Positions 25,736-34,141 of a DNA stretch of 64,000 bases are shown here, one piece after another. The notes below the pieces were generated by a model. It ran no database searches. It had not been told where the DNA came from and saw only the letters and a list, made by a program, of their open reading frames with translations. The position numbers and the translations under genes are program-made. Positions within the stretch are counted from its first letter, which is position 1, and each line of letters begins with the position of its first letter. The stretch is from Cellulosimicrobium cellulans (GTDB taxonomy: Bacteria; Actinomycetota; Actinomycetes; Actinomycetales; Cellulomonadaceae). The stretch spans positions 272,661 to 336,660 of the forward strand of contig NZ_VEGH01000004.1 of NCBI RefSeq assembly GCF_007679345.1. The letters run 5' to 3'.

Positions 25736-26746
25736 TCAAGCCGCGGCCCGGGCGGAACCGAGGATCTCGGCCGCGTCGTGCCCGCCCGGTTGCTCGCCGG
25801 CCGCCGCGGCGGCCTCGGCCAGCCGCAGGAGTGCCGCGTTGAGCGGGGTCGCGACCCCGTGCAGGCGGCCGAGCAGCACGATCTCCCCGTTCAGGTACGC
25901 GGCCTCGATCGACCCGGCGCCGCGCACCAGGCTCTGCCAGGACGACCCGCCGCGCCGGCTGACGCCCGGCAGCTCGACGAGGGTGAAGTCGCTGCGGGCC
26001 TCCGCTTCGTCCTCGGGCGACGTCGGCTCGATCCCCGCCGCCGCGAGGACCGCGCGCGCCTCCGCGACCGTCGCGGTCAGCAGCTCCTTCGCCGCCGGCT
26101 CGCGGACCGGGCCGCACAGCGCCTCGACGGCGTTGCCGAGGTTGCTCAGCAGCTTCGCGTACTTCCAGGCCATGACGTCCCGCACGACCGGCGCGCGGAA
26201 GCCCACCGCCTCCAGGTCGGCCGCCACGGCCGCCAGGTCGGGGTCGGGCGCGCCCGCCGGGTACGAGCCGAGCGTCAGCACCCCGGTCACGGGGCTGCCC
26301 GCCGCGGAGACCCGGCCGGGCTCGAGGAACGTCGCGGGCAGCCACACGCACATCCCGACGACGCGGGCGAACCGGCGCAGCGCCGTGCGCTCGTTGTCGA
26401 CGCCGTTCTGCGCGCACACCAGCAGCAGGTCCTCGCCCGCGGTGCGCCCGCCGGCGACCGGACGACCCGCCCACTGCGCCGTCGTCGCGGCGGTGTCCTG
26501 GCCCTTCACGGCGAGCACCAGCACGTCGTCCGGGCGCAGGTCCACGTCCTCGGGCCCGGCCGCCGTCGCGGCGCGCACGACCCGCGCGCCGGCGGGGGTC
26601 GTGAGGTGCAGGCCGTCGGACCGCAGCGCGTCGAGGTGGGCGCCGCGCGCGACGAGCACGACCTCGCGCCCCGCCTCGGCCAGCAGCCCGCCGATGGTCC
26701 CGCCGACCGCGCCGGCGCCGATGATCACGTATCGCACGCGTGCCAC
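25736..26746 (-). CDS. Ketopantoate-reductase-like NADP-dependent oxidoreductase (ApbA/PanE family)
   Basis: 336 residues. The N-terminal Rossmann motif is VIIGAGAVGGTIGG, with VLAVKGQDT and CAQNGVDNE further on. The C-terminal domain has the catalytic Lys in MAWKYAKLLSNLGN and NGEIVLLGRLHG. The family reduces 2-dehydropantoate to pantoate in coenzyme A synthesis, but many actinobacterial paralogues act elsewhere, and no pan genes are near. GTG 26746 is used; GTG 26737 (VRYVIIGAG) is also possible and has a CACGGT box 7 bases upstream. Probably co-transcribed with the S4 gene. Confidence 0.85.
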   Translation of the reverse strand: MARVRYVIIGAGAVGGTIGGLLAEAGREVVLVARGAHLDALRSDGLHLTTPAGARVVRAATAAGPEDVDLRPDDVLVLAVKGQDTAATTAQWAGRPVAGGRTAGEDLLLVCAQNGVDNERTALRRFARVVGMCVWLPATFLEPGRVSAAGSPVTGVLTLGSYPAGAPDPDLAAVAADLEAVGFRAPVVRDVMAWKYAKLLSNLGNAVEALCGPVREPAAKELLTATVAEARAVLAAAGIEPTSPEDEAEARSDFTLVELPGVSRRGGSSWQSLVRGAGSIEAAYLNGEIVLLGRLHGVATPLNAALLRLAEAAAAAGEQPGGHDAAEILGSARAAA

Positions 26747-26831
26747 CGTGCCACACGCGGCGCCCTCGCGGCGCCCGGGGCCGGTCGCCGGACGCCCGCG
26801 TCCCGGGTGCGGACCGCCCCGGACGCCGACG

Positions 26832-26837
26832 TACGGT
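26832..26837 (+). promoter_or_regulatory. -10 box TACGGT of the leaderless amidohydrolase transcript
   Basis: TACGGT ends 7 bases before ATG 26845. A GGAGG sequence lies between box and start, so translation from a slightly longer mRNA is also possible. Confidence 0.45.
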
Positions 26838-26844
26838 GGAGGCC

Positions 26845-28068
26845 ATGACCTCCTCCGTCGTCGCCGTCACCGGCGGCCATGTCGTCCCCGTCTCCTCCGA
26901 CCCGATCGACGGCGGCACCGTCCTCATCCGCGACGGCCGCATCGAGGCCGTCGGTGCCGACGTCGCGGTCCCCGAGGGTGCGACCGTGATCGACGCGACC
27001 GGCCGCTGGGTGCTGCCGGGCTTCGTCGAGGCGCACGGTCACGTGGGCATCCACGAGGAGGGCGAGGGCGTCGCGGGCAACGACACCAACGAGATGACCG
27101 GCCCGAACATGGCGGCCGTCCGCGCGATCGACGCGGTGAACATCGACGACGAGGGCTTCCGCGACGCGCTGTCCGGCGGCGTCACCTCGGTCGTCGTGAA
27201 GCCGGGCTCGGGCAACCCGATCGGCGGCCAGTCGGTCGCGATCAAGTCCTGGGGCGGCCGCACCATCGACGAGCAGGTCATCAAGGCGGCCGTCTCCGTG
27301 AAGTCGGCGCTCGGCGAGAACCCCAAGCGGGTGTACGCCGAGAAGAAGCAGACGCCGTCGACCCGGCTCGGCACCGCGCTGATCATCCGGCAGGCGTTCA
27401 CCGACGCCCAGCACTACCGCGCCGCGCGCGCCGCCGCCGAGGCCAAGGGCGAGCCGTTCAAGGTCGACCTCGGCCTGGAGGCGCTGGCGCGGGTGCTCGA
27501 CGGCGAGCTCGCCTGGGACCAGCACGCGCACCGGCACGACGACTTGGTGACGGCCATCCGGCTGGCCGACGAGTTCGGCTACCGCCTGGTGCTGAACCAC
27601 GGCACCGAGGGCCACAAGATCGCGGACGTCATCGCCGAGCGGGACATCCCGGTGATCTTCGGGCCGATGTTCACCTCGCGGTCCAAGGTCGAGCTCCGGG
27701 ACCGCGCCATCGCCAACCTCGCCGCGCTCGCGAAGGCCGGCGTCCGGGTCGCGATCACCACGGACCACCCGGTGGTGCCGATCAACTTCCTGGTGCACCA
27801 GGCGACGCTCGCGGTGAAGGACGGCCTGCCGCGGGACACCGCGCTGGAGGCGCTCACCGTCAACCCGGCCTCGTTCCTCGGCCTGGACGACCGGGTGGGC
27901 GCGCTGGAGCCGGGCCGGGACGGCGACGTGGTGATCTGGTCCGGCGACCCGCTCGACGTGCACGCCCGCGCGGAGCACGTCCTCATCGAGGGCCGCACGG
28001 TCTACACCTGGGACGAAGCGACCCGGACGGCCCACGTGGTGGAGCGGTCGGAGCGCTTCACGGCCTGA
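26845..28068 (+). CDS. Amidohydrolase, imidazolonepropionase-like family
   Basis: 407-residue metal-dependent hydrolase. The small beta-sandwich halves at both ends (TVLIRDGRIEAVGAD and GRDGDVVIWSGDPLD) flank a TIM barrel with the metal ligands HGHVG (near residue 63), HAHRHDD, NHGTEGHK and the catalytic Asp in ITTDHPVVP. It lacks a signal peptide. This cytoplasmic group hydrolyses C-N bonds; substrates are rarely known. Divergent from the ketopantoate-reductase-like gene, with a four-copy repeat element following its stop. Confidence 0.88.
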   Translation: MTSSVVAVTGGHVVPVSSDPIDGGTVLIRDGRIEAVGADVAVPEGATVIDATGRWVLPGFVEAHGHVGIHEEGEGVAGNDTNEMTGPNMAAVRAIDAVNIDDEGFRDALSGGVTSVVVKPGSGNPIGGQSVAIKSWGGRTIDEQVIKAAVSVKSALGENPKRVYAEKKQTPSTRLGTALIIRQAFTDAQHYRAARAAAEAKGEPFKVDLGLEALARVLDGELAWDQHAHRHDDLVTAIRLADEFGYRLVLNHGTEGHKIADVIAERDIPVIFGPMFTSRSKVELRDRAIANLAALAKAGVRVAITTDHPVVPINFLVHQATLAVKDGLPRDTALEALTVNPASFLGLDDRVGALEPGRDGDVVIWSGDPLDVHARAEHVLIEGRTVYTWDEATRTAHVVERSERFTA

Positions 28069-28085
28069 CCGGCGCGTCCCCGGCC

Positions 28086-28154
28086 GTGAGGTCGTCACAA
28101 CCGCGTGAGGTCGTCACCACGGTGTGACGACCTCGCCGCGATGTGACGACCTCG
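28086..28154. repeat. Four-copy inverted element with core GAGGTCGTCAC
   Basis: Two direct copies of TGAGGTCGTCAC (28087-28098 and 28106-28117) are followed by two inverted copies reading GTGACGACCTCG (28124-28135 and 28143-28154). The 11-bp core is identical in all four. The copies can fold as one long cruciform or as nested hairpins, located 18 bases after the amidohydrolase stop. It could be a terminator or a multi-site operator for the downstream protease. Confidence 0.6.
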
Positions 28155-28167
28155 GGCGCCGGCGGCG

Positions 28168-28196
28168 GTTCATGGGCGGCGCTCAGGGAGGGTTCA
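28168..28196 (+). promoter_or_regulatory. Possible OmpR-type direct repeats upstream of the HtrA-like gene
   Basis: GTTCA (28168), GCTCA (28181) and GTTCA (28192) recur at 13 and 11 bases. Spacing near one helical turn is typical of OmpR-family response regulators, which often control envelope proteases. The evidence is only the repeat and the context. Confidence 0.3.
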
Positions 28197-28269
28197 GCGG
28201 TCGTCCGGGATCGGGGCGTTCTCTTGCTCCTGTCGGCGCCACAGCGGCGCCCCGCAGGAGGTGTCCGGA

Positions 28270-29586
28270 ATGGACCAGCACGACCAGGCCGCCCAGTCGA
28301 CCGATCCGCAGCAGCCCGCAGCGCTCTCCGGCCACGCCGCGTACCCCGGCGACGCGGCCGCCGCCCCACCCGCCCCGCGCCGCTCCCGCCGGCGCCGCAC
28401 CGCCGTCGCCCTGGTCGCCTCGGGTGCCGTCGCCGGGGCCCTGGTCCTCGGCGGGTCGGCGGTCGCGCTCGGCTGGCCCGCGGGCACCGCCGGCACCGGG
28501 CTCACCGCCTCGGCCGGCCCGGACGGCTCCGCGTCCGGCCTCGGCGGGTGGAGCGGGGCCACCGGGTCGCAGGGCGGCTCGTCCTCCGGCTACGGGTACG
28601 GGGGGTCCGCACCGTCGACCGGCACCGGCACCCTGGACACGAGCACCGCCACCGAGGCCCAGCAGCAGGGCGTGGTGCTGATCGACACGGTGCTCGGCTA
28701 CCAGTCCGCCGAGGCGGCGGGCAGCGGCGTCGTGCTCACCTCGGACGGCCTGGTGCTCACCAACAACCACGTGGTCGAGGGCGCCACCGAGATCACCGTC
28801 ACGATCGGCACCACCGGCGCGACGTACACCGCCCAGGTCGTCGGCACCGACGCCACCGCCGACGTCGCCGTCCTCCAGCTCGACGGCGCGTCCGGGCTGA
28901 CCACGGCCACGCTCGACGCCGATGGCGACCTCGCCGTGGGCGACGCGGTCACGGCGGTCGGCAACGCGCAGGGCGGCGGCGTGCTCCTCGCGGCGGACGG
29001 CACCGTCACCGCGCTGGACCAGTCGATCACCACCCGGGCCGAGGGGGTCTCGTCAGGGGAGTCGCTGACCGGGCTGATCCAGGTGGACGCGGACGTGGTC
29101 TCGGGCGACTCCGGCGGCGCGCTGCTGGACGACCAGGGCGAGGTCGTCGGCATCACGACCGCCGCGTCCTCCGGCTCGTCGGACATCACCGGCTTCGCCA
29201 TCCCGATCGACGACGCCCTGGACGTGGCGACGCAGATCGTCGCGGGCCACGACTCCGACACGATCACGCTCGGCTACCCGGCGTTCCTCGGCGTGCAGCT
29301 GGCGACCGGCAGCGCGACCCTCCCGGGCCTCGGTGGGGCGACCGGCTGGACCGGCACCGGCGCGACCGTCGCGGGCGTCGTCGACGGAACCCCGGCGGCG
29401 CAGGCCGGCCTGGCGGCGGGCGACGCGATCACCGCGGTCGACGGCACCGCCGTGGCGGACGGCGACGCGCTGAGCGCGGCGCTCGCGGCGCACGCCCCCG
29501 GCGACCAGGTGACGCTGACCTGGACCGCCGCCGACGGCACCGCGCAGACGGCGACCGTCACCCTGATCGCGGGCCCGGCGGACTGA
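28270..29586 (+). CDS. Membrane-anchored trypsin-like serine protease with PDZ domain (HtrA/DegP-like)
   Basis: 438 residues. The cytoplasmic N-terminus is Gln/Ala/Pro-rich, then RRSRRRRTAVALVASGAVAGALVLGGSAVALG is a stop-transfer anchor (residues about 42-68), followed by a Gly/Ser linker and the protease domain outside the membrane. The triad is His167 (TNNHVV), Asp198 (TADVAVL) and Ser281 (GDSGGAL). A C-terminal PDZ domain spans about 340-435 (GTPAAQAGLAAGDAITAVDG). This envelope quality-control protease degrades misfolded exported proteins. ATG 28270 has GGAGG 8 bases upstream; GTG 28261 overlaps that site. The possible response-regulator repeats upstream fit stress control. Confidence 0.92.
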   Translation: MDQHDQAAQSTDPQQPAALSGHAAYPGDAAAAPPAPRRSRRRRTAVALVASGAVAGALVLGGSAVALGWPAGTAGTGLTASAGPDGSASGLGGWSGATGSQGGSSSGYGYGGSAPSTGTGTLDTSTATEAQQQGVVLIDTVLGYQSAEAAGSGVVLTSDGLVLTNNHVVEGATEITVTIGTTGATYTAQVVGTDATADVAVLQLDGASGLTTATLDADGDLAVGDAVTAVGNAQGGGVLLAADGTVTALDQSITTRAEGVSSGESLTGLIQVDADVVSGDSGGALLDDQGEVVGITTAASSGSSDITGFAIPIDDALDVATQIVAGHDSDTITLGYPAFLGVQLATGSATLPGLGGATGWTGTGATVAGVVDGTPAAQAGLAAGDAITAVDGTAVADGDALSAALAAHAPGDQVTLTWTAADGTAQTATVTLIAGPAD

Positions 29587-29689
29587 CCCGGCGCCCGGCC
29601 CGGGCCCCGGGCCGCCCGCTCGCCGGGTGGCCGGGCGTCCGGGCAGCCCGGCGGCCGGGCGCGCCCGCCCGCGCCGCACCGGCAGGCCC

Positions 29690-29695
29690 TACGCT
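29690..29695 (+). promoter_or_regulatory. -10 box TACGCT of the leaderless first arabinan-locus lacI gene
   Basis: TACGCT ends 8 bases before ATG 29704 and no Shine-Dalgarno sequence is present. Confidence 0.5.
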
Positions 29696-29703
29696 GACGC
29701 ACC

Positions 29704-30711
29704 ATGGCCGTCACGATGCAGGACGTCGCGCGCCGCGCCGCCGTGTCCGTGAAGACGGTGTCCCGGGTGGTCAACGACGAGCCGCACATCAGCCCGGACA
29801 AGCGGGCGCGGGTGCTCGCGGCGATCGACGAGCTCGGCTACCGGCTCAACCCCGCCGCGCGGACGCTGCGCACGGGCCGGTCGGGCGTCATCGGCCTCGG
29901 GCTGCCCGACCTGCGCGAGCCGTACTACGCCGAGCTCGCGCACGCCGTGCTCCAGCAGGCCGGCCGGCGCGGCCTGACGGTGCTCGTCGACCCGACCGGC
30001 GGCGACCGGGACCGCGAGCTCGCGCTGCTGCGCGGGCGCGGCGGCGGGCTGGACGGCGTGCTGCTGTACGCGCTGGGCGTGGGAGCCGAGGACGCCGACG
30101 CCGCGGCGCTGCCCGCGGTGCTGCTGGGGGAGCGGGTCGCACCCGGGGCCGCGGCCGCGGTCGACGCCGACCCCGCGGTGGCCGCCGCCGTCGCCCACCT
30201 GGTCGAGACGGGGCGGCGGCGGATCGCCGTGCTCGGGGCCGATCCCCGCCCAGGGTCCCCGGGCGCGCGCCGGACCGCCGCGTTCCGCCGCGCCGCCCGC
30301 GACGCCGGTCTCGACGTCGACGAGGCGCTGCTGCTCGACGTCGGGCCCCGCTGGGGCCGCCAGGCGGGCGCCGAGGCCGCGGCCCGGCTGCTCGACTCCG
30401 GCCGGCCGGTCGACGCGCTGATCGCGCACACCGACGCCCTGGCGCTGGGGGCGCTGCGCGCCGCGCTCGACCGGGGGCTGCGGGTGCCCGAGGACCTGGC
30501 CGTCGTCGGGTCCGGGGACACGGAGGACGCCCGGTACGCCGTGCCGTCCCTGACGTCGATCGCGCAGGGCACCAGCGAGGTGGCCGGCACCGCCGTGGCG
30601 CTGCTCGAGGACCGGATCGAGGGCCGCGCCCCGCGGGGCGACGGGGCGCGCGCGGCCGCCGCCGTCGAGCTGCGCCTGCGCGAGTCCACGCTCGGGGTGG
30701 GGGTCGCGTGA
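29704..30711 (+). CDS. LacI-family regulator, first of a coupled pair
   Basis: 335 residues. HTH at residues 4-25 (TMQDVARRAAVSVKTVSRV), hinge about 45-60 (NPAARTLRTGRSGVIG), then the sugar-binding domain with GLPDLREPYYAEL, DGVLLYALG and VGSGDTEDARYAVPSLTSI. It heads a two-gene regulator unit: its TGA overlaps the GTG of a second LacI gene by four bases. The effector region is shorter and more Ala/Arg-rich than in its partner. Likely controls the GH127 locus directly downstream; which operator each protein prefers is unknown. Confidence 0.9.
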   Translation: MAVTMQDVARRAAVSVKTVSRVVNDEPHISPDKRARVLAAIDELGYRLNPAARTLRTGRSGVIGLGLPDLREPYYAELAHAVLQQAGRRGLTVLVDPTGGDRDRELALLRGRGGGLDGVLLYALGVGAEDADAAALPAVLLGERVAPGAAAAVDADPAVAAAVAHLVETGRRRIAVLGADPRPGSPGARRTAAFRRAARDAGLDVDEALLLDVGPRWGRQAGAEAAARLLDSGRPVDALIAHTDALALGALRAALDRGLRVPEDLAVVGSGDTEDARYAVPSLTSIAQGTSEVAGTAVALLEDRIEGRAPRGDGARAAAAVELRLRESTLGVGVA

Positions 30712-31823
30712 CCGCCGCCGTCGAGGGCCCCGCCGGCGCCCCGGGCACCGCTGACGCCGCCGTGGACCGCACCGCAGCGGACCGCACCGGCGCCGACCCC
30801 GCCCGCCCCGTCACGATGGCGGACGTCGCCGCGGCGGCGGGGGTGTCGGTCAAGACCGTGTCGAACGTCCTCGCCGGGCACGCGCACGTCCGGCCCGAGA
30901 CCCGCGACCGGGTGCTCGCCGCGGTGGAGGCCCTCGGCTACCGGGTCAACCCGTTCGCCAGCCGGCTGCGGTCGGGGCGCACGGGCGTGATCGCGTTCGC
31001 GCTGCCGCACCTGTACCAGCCGTACTTCGGCGACCTGGCCGAGCGGGTCATCGCCGAGGGCGAGCGCCGCGGGCTGACCGTGGTCATCGAGCCGACCGAC
31101 GCGGTGGCGGCCGCCGAGCGCGCGGTGCTCACCGGCGGGCGCCGGCAGCAGGTCGACGGCGCCATCGTCTCGCCGGCGGCGCTGAGCCCCGCCGAGGTGG
31201 AGCGGCTGCGCGTCGAGGGCCCGGTCGTCCTGCTGGGGCCGCGGCTCGGCGCGCCGCCCGCGGACCAGGCCGTGATGGACGACCGCGGGGCGGCCCGGAC
31301 CGCGGTCGCGCACCTGCTCGCGACGGGCCGGCGGCGGATCGCGGCGATCGGCGCGACGCCGAGGGGCGGGTCCGCCGCGCTGCGCGAGGCCGGCTACCGG
31401 GACGCCCTCGCGGCGGCCGGCGTCCCCGTCGACGACGCCCTGGTGCTCGACGCGCCCGACTGGGACCGCCGGTCGTCGGGCGCCGCGGCGGCGGTGCGGC
31501 TGCTCGGATCGGGCGCCCCCTTCGACGCGGTGTTCTGCTTCAACGACGCCATGGCGTTCGGCGCCCTGCGGGTGCTGGCCAGCCGGGGGCTGCGCGTGCC
31601 GGACGACGTGGCGGTGGTCGGGTTCGACGACACCGAGCAGGCCCGGTTCTCGACCCCGCCGCTGACCTCCGTCGACCCCGGGCAGGAGCAGATCGCCCGG
31701 ACGGCCGTCGAGCTGCTGGTCGACCGGATCGGCGGGTACGCGGGGGAGCCCCGCGTCGTGGTGGCGGAGCACCGGCTCGCCGTGCGGGAGTCGAGCGGCG
31801 GTCCGCGGACGCCCGTGGCCTGA
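30708..31823 (+). CDS. LacI-family regulator, second of a coupled pair
   Basis: 371 residues. An Ala/Thr/Asp-rich stretch of about 40 residues precedes the HTH (TMADVAAAAGVSVKTVSNV), the hinge SRLRSGRTGVIAF and the effector domain (LPHLYQPYFGDLAERVIAEG, CFNDAMAFGALRVL, VVGFDDTEQARFSTPPLTSV). GTG 30708 lies inside the stop of the preceding lacI gene. The close resemblance of both HTH regions (SVKTVSRV against SVKTVSNV) suggests duplication with altered operator or sugar preference. The GH127-importer operon follows 263 bases later. Confidence 0.9.
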   Translation: MTAAVEGPAGAPGTADAAVDRTAADRTGADPARPVTMADVAAAAGVSVKTVSNVLAGHAHVRPETRDRVLAAVEALGYRVNPFASRLRSGRTGVIAFALPHLYQPYFGDLAERVIAEGERRGLTVVIEPTDAVAAAERAVLTGGRRQQVDGAIVSPAALSPAEVERLRVEGPVVLLGPRLGAPPADQAVMDDRGAARTAVAHLLATGRRRIAAIGATPRGGSAALREAGYRDALAAAGVPVDDALVLDAPDWDRRSSGAAAAVRLLGSGAPFDAVFCFNDAMAFGALRVLASRGLRVPDDVAVVGFDDTEQARFSTPPLTSVDPGQEQIARTAVELLVDRIGGYAGEPRVVVAEHRLAVRESSGGPRTPVA

Positions 31824-31918
31824 TCCCCACCCCGTCGTCCCGGGACCGGCCGTCCGACAGGGGGGGCGTCGCGACAGAGCGACGGGACCGGGGTGCGCCT
31901 GCCGCGAGGACGTGGCGT

Positions 31919-31928
31919 GCATCGATGT
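31919..31928. promoter_or_regulatory. Upstream LacI-type operator of the GH127 operon
   Basis: GCATCGATGT matches the ACATCGATGT site overlapping the promoter in nine of ten positions. Its centre is 102 bp upstream of that site, allowing repression by looping or binding of the second LacI protein. Confidence 0.5.
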
Positions 31929-32017
31929 CAGGGCCTCCGCGGAGGTCGGAGCCCCATCGGCACCCGGGATGGCGCGCGACAGCGGTCGCCACGCGCCCAC
32001 TGCGCGAGTCGTCGGTG

Positions 32018-32046
32018 TTGACATCGATGTAATCGGACAGCAGAGT
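32018..32046 (+). promoter_or_regulatory. Promoter of the GH127 operon with overlapping operator
   Basis: TTGACA (32018-32023) and CAGAGT (32041-32046) are separated by 17 bases. The perfect palindrome ACATCGATGT (32021-32030) overlaps the -35 box and has the central CG typical of LacI-family operators. Bound repressor would exclude RNA polymerase. Confidence 0.65.
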
Positions 32047-32086
32047 GGCGTCCGCACCGTTGCACCGCTCACGGCGAGGAAGCCCC

Positions 32087-34039
32087 ATGACGCACGCGGC
32101 CACCACCGCACCCACCGCCCGCCCCGCGCAGCCGCTGCGCGCGCACGCCGGCCCGGTCGCCCCGCGCGCCGCCGAGCGCCTGGTCCAGCGCCCGCTGCCG
32201 GCCTCGGCGGTCCGCCTCGACCCGGCCGGCCACCTCGGCCGCTGGCAGCGGCTGAACGCCGACGCCACGCTGCCGCACAGCATCGGGATGCTGGAGGACA
32301 GCGGCGCCCTGCCCAACCTCCGCCGGGTCACCGGGGAGCACGACGGCCCGTTCGTCGGCTACCAGTTCGCCGACTCGGACGTCTACAAGGTGCTGGAGGC
32401 GATCGGCTGGGAGATCGGCCGCACGGGCACGGGCGTGTTCGACGGCTTCCTCGACCGGACCCTCGACCTGCTCACCCGGGCCCAGGACGCCGACGGCTAC
32501 CTCAACTCGTTCGTGCAGGTCGACCGGCCCGCCGAGCGCTGGGCGGACCTGCGCTGGGCGCACGAGCTGTACTGCGCCGGGCACCTGATCCAGGCCGCGG
32601 TCGCCCTGCACCGCGGCGCCGGGCGGGCCGACTACCTCGCGCTGGGCCGCCGGTGCGCCGACCTGGTCGTCGCCACGTTCGGACCCGGGGGGCGCGCCGG
32701 CTACTGCGGCCACCCGGAGGTGGAGACGGCGCTGGTCGAGCTGTACCGCGAGACGGGCCACGAGCCGTACCTGGCCACGGCCCGGCGGATGGTCGACGAG
32801 CGCGGGCAGGACCTGGCGCTGCTCGGCCCCGACCGGCTCGGCGCGCACTACTTCCAGGACCAGGCCCCCGTCCGGGAGTCGCTCGAGGCGACCGGCCACG
32901 CCGTGCGGCAGCTCTACCTGGACGCGGGCGTCACCGACGTGTTCACCGAGCAGGGCGACGACACCCTGCTCGCCGCGATGCGCGCGCAGTGGGACTCGGC
33001 GCACCACCAGAAGATGTACGTGACCGGGGCGATGGGCTCGCGGCACTTCGACGAGTCCTTCGGCGACGCGTACGAGCTGCCGCCGGACCGTGCCTACGCC
33101 GAGACCTGCGCCGCCATCGCCGACGTGCAGTGGTCCTACCGGATGCTGCTGGCCGACGGCGGCTCCCGGTACGCCGACGCGATCGAGCGGGCGCTGCTCA
33201 ACGCGGTCGCCGCCTCGGTGTCGGCGGACGGGCGGTCGTTCTTCTACTCCAACCCGCTGCACCTGCGCGAGGGGCACCGCGAGGAGGAGAACGCACCGTC
33301 CCGGCGGACGCCCTGGTACTCCTGCGCGTGCTGCCCGCCGAACATCGCCCGGCTCGTCGCGTCGCTGCACGCGTACCTGGCGACCGCGACCGACGACGCG
33401 CTGCGGGTGCACCTGTACTCCGCGGCGACGATCGAGGTCCCCGAGCACCTCGGCACCGGCACCGTCCGGGTGGACACCGCGTACCCGGCCGACGGGCGCG
33501 TGCGGGTGGAGGTCGACGGCACGCTCGCCGGGTCGCTCGCGCTGCGCGTGCCGGGCTGGGCCACCGGCCTGCGGGTGACCGTCGACGGCGCCCCGCTCGC
33601 CGCGACGACCCCGGCCGACCTGCCGCTCGAGGACGGCTACCTGGTCCTGCCCGCGGGCACCCGCCGGGTCGAGCTCGACCTGGACATGCCGGCGACCGCG
33701 GTCGCGGCGCACCCCCGGGTGGACGCCGTGCGCGGCTCGGTGGCGCTCGTGCGGGGCCCGGTCGTCTACTGCGTCGAGCAGGCCGACCACCCCGACGGGC
33801 CGTCCGTCGAGGACGTGCGGCTGCGCGCCGGCGGCGCCCTCACGGTGGTCCCGGGCGACGACCCGCTGCCGCGCATCGCCGCGGAGGGCGTCGCCGCCGA
33901 CGCTGCCGACGCCCCGCTGTACGGGGCGGGCCCGTGCGTCCCCGCCGCGGGCGCACCCGTGCGGCTGACCGCGATCCCCTACGCGCAGTGGGGCAACCGC
34001 GCCCCCGGCGCCATGCGGGTCTGGCTCCCGCTCGCCTGA
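32087..34039 (+). CDS. GH127 beta-L-arabinofuranosidase
   Basis: 650 residues, cytoplasmic. Releases beta-linked L-arabinofuranose from plant oligosaccharides. The unusual cysteine-based active site is complete: Glu339 and Cys341 in YAETCAAIA, and Cys415-Cys416 in WYSCACCPPNIARL, corresponding to the zinc ligands and the nucleophilic Cys of HypBA1. The alpha/alpha barrel covers about residues 30-420, followed by beta-sandwich domains. No signal peptide. ATG 32087 has GAGGAAG upstream; a GTG-initiated reading from 32045 would start within the promoter. First gene of an importer operon, so it acts on imported arabino-oligosaccharides. Confidence 0.93.
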   Translation: MTHAATTAPTARPAQPLRAHAGPVAPRAAERLVQRPLPASAVRLDPAGHLGRWQRLNADATLPHSIGMLEDSGALPNLRRVTGEHDGPFVGYQFADSDVYKVLEAIGWEIGRTGTGVFDGFLDRTLDLLTRAQDADGYLNSFVQVDRPAERWADLRWAHELYCAGHLIQAAVALHRGAGRADYLALGRRCADLVVATFGPGGRAGYCGHPEVETALVELYRETGHEPYLATARRMVDERGQDLALLGPDRLGAHYFQDQAPVRESLEATGHAVRQLYLDAGVTDVFTEQGDDTLLAAMRAQWDSAHHQKMYVTGAMGSRHFDESFGDAYELPPDRAYAETCAAIADVQWSYRMLLADGGSRYADAIERALLNAVAASVSADGRSFFYSNPLHLREGHREEENAPSRRTPWYSCACCPPNIARLVASLHAYLATATDDALRVHLYSAATIEVPEHLGTGTVRVDTAYPADGRVRVEVDGTLAGSLALRVPGWATGLRVTVDGAPLAATTPADLPLEDGYLVLPAGTRRVELDLDMPATAVAAHPRVDAVRGSVALVRGPVVYCVEQADHPDGPSVEDVRLRAGGALTVVPGDDPLPRIAAEGVAADAADAPLYGAGPCVPAAGAPVRLTAIPYAQWGNRAPGAMRVWLPLA

Positions 34040-34095
34040 CCGGCGTCCGGCGCCGCGGCCGAGCGGTCCGGCGCCGGACGACCACGACGCACGAC

Positions 34096-34113
34096 CCGGC
34101 CCCCGAGGGCCGG
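34096..34113 (+). other. Intercistronic hairpin between GH127 and the binding-protein gene
   Basis: CCGGCCC (34096-34102) and GGGCCGG (34107-34113) pair perfectly around a CCGA tetraloop. It lies 28 bases before the binding-protein start and may protect or attenuate the downstream message. Confidence 0.35.
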
Positions 34114-34141
34114 CACCCCACGACGAAGGGACGGCGCGACG

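Noticed and set aside
25736..26746. Naming the reductase gene panE
   Set aside because: The fold is right but no pantothenate genes are nearby and the family has many paralogues with other substrates.
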